Assembly: GCA_017437165.1 (NCBI GenBank)
Contig: JAFSBS010000042.1
Span: forward strand, 1 to 5,617
Reading direction: 5' to 3'
DNA length: 5,617 nt
Source of the DNA: Clostridia bacterium
GTDB lineage: Bacteria > Bacillota > Clostridia > Oscillospirales > Acutalibacteraceae
Shown here: positions 1 to 5,609 of the stretch, piece after piece
Numbering within the stretch: the stretch's first letter is position 1
How the letters are laid out: each line of letters starts with the position of its first letter
The notes under the pieces: generated by a model
Seen by the model: the letters and a program-made list of their open reading frames with translations, nothing else
Databases searched by the model: none
Told to the model about the DNA's origin: nothing
Program-made: the position numbers and the translations under genes

Positions 1-96
1 GCTGAAGAACTCTTCGCACTTTCAGAGAAAACAGCAACTGAGAGATACGAACACCTTCTCAGACTTAAGGACCTTTATGCTCCTAAAGCTGAATAA
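1..96 (+). CDS. C-terminal fragment of an unidentified protein
   Basis: An open frame enters from the left edge in frame 1 and ends at a TAA at 94-96, giving the last 31 residues of a protein that ends in LYAPKAE. The fragment is rich in Glu, Leu and Lys and reads as one or two charged amphipathic helices (AEELFALSEK, then ERYEHLLRLKDLY). I do not recognise the family from so short a tail. That it is a real gene end is supported by frame continuity, plausible codon use and the strong intrinsic terminator that starts 14 nt after the stop. It is transcribed towards thrS, so the two genes converge. The start and all functional domains lie outside the window. Confidence 0.75.
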   Translation, partial: AEELFALSEKTATERYEHLLRLKDLYAPKAE

Positions 97-110
97 TTTA
101 AACTAAACAA

Positions 111-143
111 AAACCTGTAGAGTGAAAACTCTACAGGTTTTTT
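111..143 (+). terminator. Intrinsic terminator of the left-edge gene
   Basis: A perfect 13-bp stem (111-123 with 128-140) is closed by a GAAA tetraloop at 124-127. The 3' arm runs straight into a T tract (138-143). It lies 14 nt after the stop codon of the plus-strand gene. Because the stem begins with AAA, the complement also has a short U run, but the plus orientation is clearly the functional one. Confidence 0.93.
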
Positions 144-169
144 AGTTGGCAGTGGGCTCGCTACGCGAA

Positions 170-362
170 AATGCAGAAGGCAGAGTGCAGAATTTCGGAA
201 CTGCGTTGGCTATTATATATTTACTAAAAATAAAAAGTTCTATCATTTAAAGTTTTTCGTAAACTAAAAATGATAGAACTTGTTGTTTTTATTCAATTAA
301 ATATAATCAAGGCGAAGCCTTCCGAAATTTTCAATTTTCAATTCAAAATAGACTTCTGCATT
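170..362. repeat. Intergenic inverted-repeat segment (possible MITE-like or REP-like element)
   Basis: Two separate 10-bp perfect inverted matches are nested in the same order on both sides of the thrS terminator. AATGCAGAAG at 170-179 matches CTTCTGCATT at 353-362. AATTTCGGAA at 191-200 matches TTCCGAAATT at 320-329. Inside the right arm are a small hairpin AAGGC-GAA-GCCTT (309-321) and a 7-bp tandem TTTTCAA (328-334, 335-341, partial 342-346). The left flank (about 147-200) is noticeably richer in G+C than its surroundings. There is no open reading frame. The nested arms suggest a degraded non-autonomous mobile or palindromic repeat element, but only one copy is visible, so this is inference. 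Confidence 0.45.
231..290 (-). terminator. thrS terminator, probably bidirectional
   Basis: A perfect 14-bp stem (235-248 with 268-281) encloses a 2x2 A/A internal loop and an inner 5-bp stem (251-255 with 261-265) with a 5-nt loop. On the minus strand the stem is followed by a U-rich run read from 236 downwards (TTTTTATTTTTAG), about 80 nt past the thrS stop. On the plus strand it is followed by GTTGTTTTTATT, so it may also back up the first plus-strand terminator. Confidence 0.85.
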
Positions 363-363
363 C

Positions 364-2301
364 TTACAGCTTTTTTGTTTCAACTTCCTCTATCGCCATG
401 GCAACGAATTCCTGGACTTTCATTGAGCCCATATCGCCATTCTTTCTGCTTCTTACCGAAAGTGATCCATTTTCAATTTCGTTATCACCAAGAATAAGCA
501 TATAAGGAATCTTTTCAAGTTGTGCTTCACGGATTTTATAGCCCGTTTTTTCTGCTCTGTCATCAACTGTTACGCGAAGACCGTTTGCTTCGAGTTTGTT
601 TTTAAGTTCGTAACAAGCATCGTGATGTCTTTCCGAAATAGGAAGAATTCTCATCTGCTCAGGTGCGAGCCACATCGGGAATGCACCCGCATATTTTTCT
701 ATAAGAAGTGCAAGAGTTCTTTCGTAGCAACCAATAGATGTACGATGAATAATATACGGATTTTTCTTTGTACCATCTTTTGCAACATATTCCATACCGA
801 ATTTTTCAGCAAGCATCTGGTCAATCTGAATTGTAATTAAAGTATCTTCCTTACCGTGAACATTCTTAATCTGAATATCGAGTTTAGGACCATAGAATGC
901 AGCTTCACCAATACCGATTTTATAATCAATATTAAGGTTATCAAGAATTTCTTTCATAATACCCTGAGCTTCATTCCACTGTTCTTCTGTACCAATATAT
1001 TTTTCTCTGTCATTCGGGTCCCATTGAGAGAATCTGTATGAAACATCTTCATAAAGACCGAGAGTTTTGAGCATAAATATGCAAAGGTCAAGGCAACGCT
1101 CAAATTCATCTGCAAGTTGTTCAGGAGTACACATAAGGTGACCTTCTGAAATTGTGAACTGTCTTACACGAATAAGTCCGTGCATTTCACCTGAAGATTC
1201 ATTTCTAAAAAGTGTTGAAGTTTCTGCAAGACGCATCGGAAGATCACGATATGAACGCGCTCTGTTTAAATATGCCTGATATTGGAATGGACAAGTCATT
1301 GGACGAAGTGCAAATACTTCGTTATCTTTTTCTTCATCACCTAATACGAACATACCATCTTTATAGTGGTCCCAATGACCTGAAATTTTATAAAGGTCGC
1401 TCTTCGCCATAAGAGGTGTCTTTGTACGAACCCATCCTCTTCTCGCTTCTTCATCTTCAACAAATCTCTGAAGTGTCTGCACGATAAATGTACCCTTCGG
1501 AAGAAGTATAGGCAACCCCTGTCCGATAGAATCAACTGTTGTGAAAATCTCAAGTTCTCTGCCTAATTTATTATGGTCACGTTTTTTTGCTTCTTCAATT
1601 CTTAAAAGATGTTCTTCTAATTCAGATGCTTTAGGGAATGCTGTACCATAAATTCTCTGAAGCATTTTGTTATTCTGGTCACCACGCCAGTAAGCACCAG
1701 TACAAGCAGTAAGTTTAATTGCTTTCACTTTACCTGTTGAAAGAATGTGAGGACCCGCACAAACATCGCAGAATTCACCTTGTTTATAGAAGCTGATAGG
1801 TTCATTTTTGCCTGCGTGTTCTTTAATAAGTTCTACCTTGTAAATTTCGCCTTTTTCTTCCATAAGTTTAATTGCTTCATCCGGCTCAACAAGGAATTTT
1901 TCAAGTTCAATATCTTCTTTTACGATTTTTTTCATTTCTGCCTCAATTTTCTCGAGGGTTTCAGGTGTAAATGAAACTTCTGAATCAAAATCATAGTAGA
2001 AACCATTGTCAATTGCAGGACCAATTGCAAGCTTTGTTTCAGGATAAAGTCTTTTTACTGCCTGTGCTAAAATGTGAGATGCAGTATGCCAGAATGCGTG
2101 TTTACCCTCTTCACTTTCAAAAGTGAGAAGATTAACCTCACAATCTTCATTTAATTCTGTTCTCACATCTGCCATTACACCATTTATTGTACAAGCACAA
2201 AGATTTCTGTAAAGTCCCATACTGATTTCTTTTGCGATATCAGCCGGTGTAGTACCTTTTGGGAATTCTTTTACTTCATCACGAAGTGTAACCTTAATCA
2301 T
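364..2301 (-). CDS. thrS: Threonyl-tRNA synthetase
   Basis: ThrS charges tRNA-Thr with threonine using ATP, in the cytoplasm, and edits mischarged Ser-tRNA-Thr. The protein is 645 aa, the usual bacterial length. Domain order: TGS domain (about 1-62); editing domain (about 65-225) with HTASH at 72-76 and CAGPH at 181-185; class II catalytic core (about 245-540) with motif 2 FRNE at 365-368 and motif 3 around GCYERT at 524-529; C-terminal anticodon-binding domain (about 545-645). The zinc ligands appear as C337, H388 and H519; the first two keep the 51-residue spacing of E. coli C334/H385. The ATG at 2299-2301 is chosen because AAAGGTGGA lies 6 nt upstream and the TGS domain begins there. An in-frame extension to 2406 would only translate the T-box terminator. 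The core motif MTCPFQYQAY differs from the common MNCPGH form. The gene has its own promoter and a T-box leader. Confidence 0.98.
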   Translation of the reverse strand: MIKVTLRDEVKEFPKGTTPADIAKEISMGLYRNLCACTINGVMADVRTELNEDCEVNLLTFESEEGKHAFWHTASHILAQAVKRLYPETKLAIGPAIDNGFYYDFDSEVSFTPETLEKIEAEMKKIVKEDIELEKFLVEPDEAIKLMEEKGEIYKVELIKEHAGKNEPISFYKQGEFCDVCAGPHILSTGKVKAIKLTACTGAYWRGDQNNKMLQRIYGTAFPKASELEEHLLRIEEAKKRDHNKLGRELEIFTTVDSIGQGLPILLPKGTFIVQTLQRFVEDEEARRGWVRTKTPLMAKSDLYKISGHWDHYKDGMFVLGDEEKDNEVFALRPMTCPFQYQAYLNRARSYRDLPMRLAETSTLFRNESSGEMHGLIRVRQFTISEGHLMCTPEQLADEFERCLDLCIFMLKTLGLYEDVSYRFSQWDPNDREKYIGTEEQWNEAQGIMKEILDNLNIDYKIGIGEAAFYGPKLDIQIKNVHGKEDTLITIQIDQMLAEKFGMEYVAKDGTKKNPYIIHRTSIGCYERTLALLIEKYAGAFPMWLAPEQMRILPISERHHDACYELKNKLEANGLRVTVDDRAEKTGYKIREAQLEKIPYMLILGDNEIENGSLSVRSRKNGDMGSMKVQEFVAMAIEEVETKKL

Positions 2302-2307
2302 ATATAT

Positions 2308-2316
2308 TCCACCTTT
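2308..2316 (-). promoter_or_regulatory. thrS ribosome binding site
   Basis: The minus strand reads AAAGGTGGA, 6 nt before the ATG at 2299-2301. It lies just downstream of the T-box terminator's U tract, so it is present only in read-through transcripts. It fixes the start at 2301 against the longer in-frame option. Confidence 0.85.
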
Positions 2317-2330
2317 CATAAATACAAAAT

Positions 2331-2374
2331 ATAAAATAAAAAATGCTTCACCCCATAAACATGGGATGAAGCAT
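2331..2374 (-). terminator. T-box attenuator terminator
   Basis: On the minus strand ATGCTTCATCCCAT (2361-2374) pairs with ATGGGGTGAAGCAT (2343-2356) around a GTTT loop. This gives a 14-bp stem with one U-G pair, followed by TTTTTTATTTTAT. The 5' arm contains CUUCAU and CCC, which are also needed for antiterminator helices, so the two structures exclude each other. Confidence 0.93.
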
Positions 2375-2586
2375 AATACTCCACGGTTCCACCCAAATTG
2401 CAGCATAATACTGCCACTCGAGAAAGTCTTAACGCGACTAAAACGGCTTTATTTATCGTAAATTCGCTTCATAAAGCACTCATAAGTGGTCTTCAGAACG
2501 GTGTAACTCATACCTTTCACCAACCGGTACGCTCTCTGAAGAAACGCTCCGTTCCTACTCTCTTAATCATAGATTTAAACTATATA
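2331..2586 (-). ncRNA. T-box riboswitch leader (threonine type)
   Basis: This cis-acting leader senses uncharged tRNA and lets transcription pass into thrS when Thr-tRNA is low. Stem I shows AGAGAGTAGG (2554-2563, containing the AGTA of the specifier loop), AGAGAGC (2531-2537) and GGTTGGTGAAAGG (2513-2525). GAACGG/CCGTTC (2549-2554 with 2496-2501) closes the helix above the specifier loop. The 3' side reads TGAAGACCACTT, giving ACC (2488-2490) as the specifier, a threonine codon read by a GGU anticodon. The conserved T-box GGGTGGAACCGTGG lies at 2381-2394. The antiterminator can be drawn as GGG/CCC (A1), bulge UGGAACC, then GUGGAG/CUUCAU (A2), competing with the terminator. UGGA (2388-2391) would pair with a UCCA tRNA 3' end. 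Family identity is near certain; the helix assignments are by eye. Confidence 0.95.
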
Positions 2587-2590
2587 ATTT

Positions 2591-2619
2591 ATATTATACC
2601 TAAAAATTCGGGTTGTCAA
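2591..2619 (-). promoter_or_regulatory. thrS T-box promoter
   Basis: The minus strand has a perfect -35 TTGACA (2614-2619). The -10 can be TAATAT with a 17-bp spacer (2591-2596) or an overlapping TATAAT with a 15-bp spacer (2593-2598). The start site would fall near 2584-2586, just before Stem I of the T-box. The -35 lies only 7 nt from the khpB stop codon. Confidence 0.85.
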
Positions 2620-2626
2620 GTGAAAA

Positions 2627-3571
2627 TTATTCCGCTGTATGTTTTGGTTCGATTTTGCCATAACGTGAAGAACCTGTAGCATCTACTTTCTGTTCTCTTG
2701 GTTCTTTTGGAGTTTCCGGAACATACTGTTGTCTTCTGTTATCTCTTCTGCCACTGTTATTGCCACGACGGTCTCTTGAGTAACCTCCGCGTTTTTGATT
2801 ATCACAATCATCAGAAACAATAACAACTCTTCTGTTTTCGCCTTCACCTACTGAATGTGATGAAACACCACTGATTTCCTGAACAGCTGTATGAATAATA
2901 CGACGTTCATAAGGATTCATTGGCTCAAGCACACAACTTCTGCGATATTTAATTGCTCGTTGTGCCTGACGTTTTGCAAGTGACTTAAGAGTTTCTTCAC
3001 GGCGTTTTCTGTAATCACCAACATTAAGTGCAACTCTTTTACCCTCTTTATCTGCACGGTTAACAAAAAGTCTTGTAAGATATTGAAGAGCATCAAGTGT
3101 TTCACCGCGTCTGCCGATAATGTTGCCATAGTCTTCACTACAAGTGATTTCAAAGAATAAATCTTCTTCTGTTTCTTTAACAGTTACATTTGCATCGCTG
3201 AATCCCATACCAACAAGAATTGATTTGAGATAATTTGTAGCATCTGTTTCTTTTGCTTCAATACCTGAAAGGTCGATTTCAGGTTCTTTTACTTTTTGAA
3301 TTTCTTTTTTAGCAGGTTTATTTTCTTTTTTAGACTCTGCTTTTTTGTTCTCTTGCTTTTTCTCAGGTGCTTTTTTAACTTCTTCTACACCATCATCATA
3401 AAAAGCCTTAACTTTTGCATCTGAGCCACCGAAAAGGCCTAAAACCTTTTTCTTTGGCATTGTTATAATTTCAACCTTAACATCAGCATCAATAGGTGCA
3501 TTAAGGTTCTGGGTTGCTATTTTTCTTGCTTCATCTATTGTAGATGCAACACCAATTGCTTCTTTAATCAT
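2627..3571 (-). CDS. khpB: KhpB/Jag RNA-binding protein (SpoIIIJ-associated)
   Basis: Members of this family (Jag, EloR, KhpB) are cytoplasmic RNA-binding proteins. They work with KhpA in cell elongation and division control and are typically encoded next to yidC. The 314-aa protein has a Jag_N domain (about 1-58, with the KKVLGLFG motif at 41-48) and a charged Lys/Glu linker (about 64-98). A KH domain follows (about 110-185), with GRRG at 153-156 as the nucleic-acid-binding GxxG loop, then an R3H domain (about 190-252), with the RxxxH pair at R223/H227 in NPYERRIIHT. A low-complexity Arg/Gly/Asn/Gln-rich tail (about 256-314) extends past the R3H domain. The ATG at 3569-3571 has AAGGTG upstream, overlapping the yidC stop, and the gap to yidC is 9 nt, so coupled expression is likely. 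No terminator follows the stop. The older name jag is equivalent. Confidence 0.96.
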   Translation of the reverse strand: MIKEAIGVASTIDEARKIATQNLNAPIDADVKVEIITMPKKKVLGLFGGSDAKVKAFYDDGVEEVKKAPEKKQENKKAESKKENKPAKKEIQKVKEPEIDLSGIEAKETDATNYLKSILVGMGFSDANVTVKETEEDLFFEITCSEDYGNIIGRRGETLDALQYLTRLFVNRADKEGKRVALNVGDYRKRREETLKSLAKRQAQRAIKYRRSCVLEPMNPYERRIIHTAVQEISGVSSHSVGEGENRRVVIVSDDCDNQKRGGYSRDRRGNNSGRRDNRRQQYVPETPKEPREQKVDATGSSRYGKIEPKHTAE

Positions 3572-3580
3572 AGTAACACC

Positions 3581-4552
3581 TTATTTCTTTTCGTTTTCTA
3601 CACGTAATTTTGTAGTGTTTTCTTTCGAACGCCTTACAACAGTTTCATCTACCATCTGTTGTGCAATAACCTTTTTAGGACTGTAGAAAATAGTAAGTCC
3701 TACTTGTTGAACAAAAGCGATAATGTTAGAAATAATCCAATAAACGCCTACACCTGTCGGGAACATAAATGTAAAAATAAGTGACATTGCAGGTGACATA
3801 AATGACATACAACCCATAGCAGGATTTTTAGCCATTTCAGGATTTTGCTTTCTTTGTTTTAAATACATATAAACCGAAGAAAGCGCTGCAGTAAGACACG
3901 CTAAAATCGGAACAATCCAATAAGCGTCAAAATTACCCTTATCAGGTGTAACAGAAAGGTCAAGACCTAAAAATGTGAATTTTTCACTAAAATCTGCTAA
4001 TTCCTGAAGAGCTTCTGCACCTATAGCATCTTTAATTTCAGCTGAATAATCCCCGAAATTTTTGAGAATACCGATTTCTGCCATATCAACAGAGCCACGT
4101 TTGTTATTCTTTGCTGCTGCATCAAGAGCAGTTTTCATAACAGCCTTTATAGCGATGATTTTTTCATCACTGAATCTTAACACACTTGAAAGTGGTTTAT
4201 ACATAACGCCATAAAGACCAATCATAACAATCATCTGAATCATCATAGGCATACAGCCCATATTAGCTGCACCAAAGCCTTCGCGTTGGTAAAGTGCCTG
4301 AATTTCCTGTTGTGCTTTTTGTTGATTGTTTGCGTATTTTTGTCTTATTCTGTTTACTTTTGCATTAAGTCTTGTTTGCTTTGCTGAGTTTTTCTGTTGT
4401 TTTATTGAAACAGGTAAAAGTAATAATCTTATAATAAGTGTCAATAAGAAAATCGCTAAAACATAACTACCTGTCCAATCGTAAAACCAACTGAGTGGTA
4501 AACTGAAAACGGGCAATAAAAGCGTTCTAATACCTTCGTAAATTCCAGCCAT
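3581..4552 (-). CDS. yidC: YidC/Oxa1 family membrane protein insertase
   Basis: YidC inserts membrane proteins into the cytoplasmic membrane, alone or with Sec. The 323-aa protein has the Gram-positive size and lacks the large periplasmic domain of proteobacterial YidC. Membrane segments are seen at about 28-49, 100-119, 211-231 and 250-289. R42 in LIIRLLLLP fits the conserved groove arginine. A Lys/Gln-rich cytoplasmic hairpin follows (about 51-95), then a Met-rich membrane segment (GCMPMMIQMIVM, 99-110). The loop between the second and third visible segments (about 122-208) is long and polar. The C-terminal tail (about 292-323) is basic and could contact ribosomes. No lipobox cysteine is visible near the N-terminus, unlike B. 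subtilis SpoIIIJ. The ATG at 4550-4552 has AAAGGA upstream, overlapping the yidD stop. Confidence 0.96.
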   Translation of the reverse strand: MAGIYEGIRTLLLPVFSLPLSWFYDWTGSYVLAIFLLTLIIRLLLLPVSIKQQKNSAKQTRLNAKVNRIRQKYANNQQKAQQEIQALYQREGFGAANMGCMPMMIQMIVMIGLYGVMYKPLSSVLRFSDEKIIAIKAVMKTALDAAAKNNKRGSVDMAEIGILKNFGDYSAEIKDAIGAEALQELADFSEKFTFLGLDLSVTPDKGNFDAYWIVPILACLTAALSSVYMYLKQRKQNPEMAKNPAMGCMSFMSPAMSLIFTFMFPTGVGVYWIISNIIAFVQQVGLTIFYSPKKVIAQQMVDETVVRRSKENTTKLRVENEKK

Positions 4553-4568
4553 TTATTTTGGTATCCTT

Positions 4569-4823
4569 TCATTTTTGATGTCTGTCCTTATGGCAACATT
4601 TTTTCTCTTTCTTAGGTGGAACTGGGTCCACACCGCCAGGAAATAAAATATTGCAACGCATAAGGCGACAGATGGCAAGAATTATGCCTTTCGGTACTCC
4701 GTGAATTTCAATAGCATCTTTTGCATATTGCGAACAAGTCGGGTAATAACGGCACCTTGGTGGAAAAAGCGGTGAAATTTTACGCTGATAAAACGAAAGC
4801 ATTTTCAAAAGTACATCTTTCAT
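4569..4823 (-). CDS. yidD: Membrane protein insertion efficiency factor YidD
   Basis: YidD is a small membrane-associated protein that helps YidC-dependent insertion. The 84-aa product carries the family signature: ISP at 16-18, [11 protein letters not shown] at 24-34 with paired cysteines C24 and C30, G45 to R56 as the second helix, RC at 56-57 and GGVDPVP at 63-69. The N-terminal 20 residues are amphipathic and basic. The C-terminal tail (71-84) is Lys/His/Cys-rich and not conserved in the family. The family's usual RCNP reads RCNI here. The ATG overlaps the rnpA stop as ATGA (4 nt), with only a weak GAAGA upstream, so translation is probably coupled to rnpA. A 16-nt gap follows before yidC. 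Confidence 0.96.
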   Translation of the reverse strand: MKDVLLKMLSFYQRKISPLFPPRCRYYPTCSQYAKDAIEIHGVPKGIILAICRLMRCNILFPGGVDPVPPKKEKKCCHKDRHQK

Positions 4824-5179
4824 TCTTCTGCACCATTACTTTCGATTTTAAGCATATTTTCGCTATGCATCATATCACGCATCACTTTTTCAATATATGT
4901 GCTTTTCTGATACTTCGTTCTGCTTCTTGCAACAAAAACAATATCAAAATTACCATCAATATCTTTAACCACACTTCTGAAGGCTTCTCTGATAACTCGT
5001 CTTGAACGGTTGCGCTCTACTGCGTTACCGATTTTTTTGCCGGTAGTTATACCAATACGACAAATTCCCGCGCGGTTCTTCGAATAATACATAACCAACG
5101 CAGGATTCGTTACAGCCCTACCTCTATTGTAAAGACGGCGGAAATCACCGTTTAGTTTTAGTGTGACAAAGTGTGACAC
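4820..5179 (-). CDS. rnpA: Ribonuclease P protein component
   Basis: RnpA is the protein subunit of RNase P. It binds the catalytic RNA and the 5' leader of precursor tRNAs in the cytoplasm. The 119-aa product has the usual length. The RNR signature is seen as [18 protein letters not shown] (51-68), preceded by RIGITTGKK (41-49). The aromatic cleft residues are represented near the N-terminus (F4, F13, Y17). The C-terminal end (about 105-119) is acidic and variable. The start is GTG (5177-5179), chosen because AGGAG lies 7 nt upstream and the N-terminus then aligns with family members. It follows rpmH by 29 nt with no terminator, and its stop overlaps yidD. Confidence 0.97.
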   Translation of the reverse strand: MSHFVTLKLNGDFRRLYNRGRAVTNPALVMYYSKNRAGICRIGITTGKKIGNAVERNRSRRVIREAFRSVVKDIDGNFDIVFVARSRTKYQKSTYIEKVMRDMMHSENMLKIESNGAEE

Positions 5180-5186
5180 TTGTTCT

Positions 5187-5191
5187 CTCCT
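5187..5191 (-). promoter_or_regulatory. rnpA ribosome binding site
   Basis: The minus strand reads AGGAG, 7 nt before the GTG at 5177-5179. This strong site supports a GTG start for rnpA rather than an internal ATG. Confidence 0.85.
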
Positions 5192-5208
5192 CGGATTCAG
5201 GCTAATTC

Positions 5209-5343
5209 TTAATAAGTGAGTTGCTTTCTGCCTTTTCTTCTGCGGCGAGCAAGTACCTTGCGGCCGTTTCTGTCTGCCATTCTTTTACGGAAGCCATGTT
5301 CCATTTTTCTGTGTCTTTTCTTAGGCTGATAAGTTCTTTTCAT
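5209..5343 (-). CDS. rpmH: 50S ribosomal protein L34
   Basis: L34 is a small, very basic structural protein of the large ribosomal subunit, and its gene is the usual oriC-side leader of this operon. The translation is 44 aa, the standard length: it begins [13 protein letters not shown], contains HGFRKRM (16-22) and [15 protein letters not shown] (26-40), and ends QLTY. These are family-invariant motifs. The ATG at 5341-5343 has AGGAG (5352-5356) 8 nt upstream, and the stop is TAA at 5209-5211. It is the first gene after the strong promoter at 5479-5507. Confidence 0.98.
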   Translation of the reverse strand: MKRTYQPKKRHRKMEHGFRKRMADRNGRKVLARRRRKGRKQLTY

Positions 5344-5478
5344 TTTATTTACTCCTATCTATTATTCAGGTAAATTATTTAAGTAGTGAAAGTAGTGGGT
5401 AAAATAACAACCTGTTTTACAAATTTATTTGCCTGTAAACCTGTCATATTTTCGTAATTACAGACAATCGCACATTGC

Positions 5479-5507
5479 ATTATATAAAAAATATGAAGAA
5501 ATGTCAA
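5479..5507 (-). promoter_or_regulatory. Promoter of the rpmH-rnpA-yidD-yidC-khpB operon
   Basis: On the minus strand a perfect TTGACA (5502-5507) and a perfect TATAAT (5479-5484) are separated by exactly 17 bp, a full housekeeping-sigma consensus. The start site would be near 5472, giving a leader of roughly 130 nt before rpmH. Confidence 0.93.
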
Positions 5508-5580
5508 TAGTTTTTCATACACAAAATATACTCTGCAAATTTAATTTTATAGTGCAATTTGAATTAAATTTCCCGGTATC

Positions 5581-5609
5581 TTGATATTTCATCTTAATTA
5601 TGGTATTAT
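5581..5609 (+). promoter_or_regulatory. Rightward promoter, probably for dnaA
   Basis: On the plus strand TTGATA (5581-5586) and TATTAT (5604-5609) are separated by 17 bp, each one base off consensus. It diverges from the rpmH promoter, and transcription would leave the window near 5616. In Firmicutes rpmH is typically divergent from dnaA. The downstream gene is not visible, so its identity is inferred from synteny. Confidence 0.6.

Noticed and set aside
1..96. Naming the left-edge gene
   Set aside because: Thirty-one C-terminal residues with no recognisable motif do not support a family assignment.
328..346. TTTTCAA tandem as a CRISPR-like or satellite array
   Set aside because: Only two full 7-bp units and a partial one, with no spacers. 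It is better seen as part of the inverted-repeat element.
270..497. Plus-strand open frame of 75 codons starting in the thrS terminator
   Set aside because: Its start lies inside the terminator stem and it runs antisense into the thrS 3' end. The composition looks like a chance shadow frame.
2302..2406. In-frame N-terminal extension of thrS by 35 codons
   Set aside because: The extension translates the T-box core and terminator. The ATG at 2301 has a good ribosome binding site and begins the TGS domain exactly.
2398..2679. Plus-strand open frame of 93 codons over the T-box and khpB end
   Set aside because: It is antisense to a recognised riboswitch, promoter and gene end, has no ribosome binding site that I can see, and resembles no family I know.
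4721..5005. Plus-strand open frame of 94 codons antisense to yidD and rnpA
   Set aside because: Both genes on the minus strand are certain by family motifs, and the antisense frame has no supporting start signal.
5161..5179. Repeated GTGTGACA at the rnpA start as an operator
   Set aside because: The two copies lie within the first codons (coding for SHFVT) and can pair only weakly. There is no independent evidence of a binding site.
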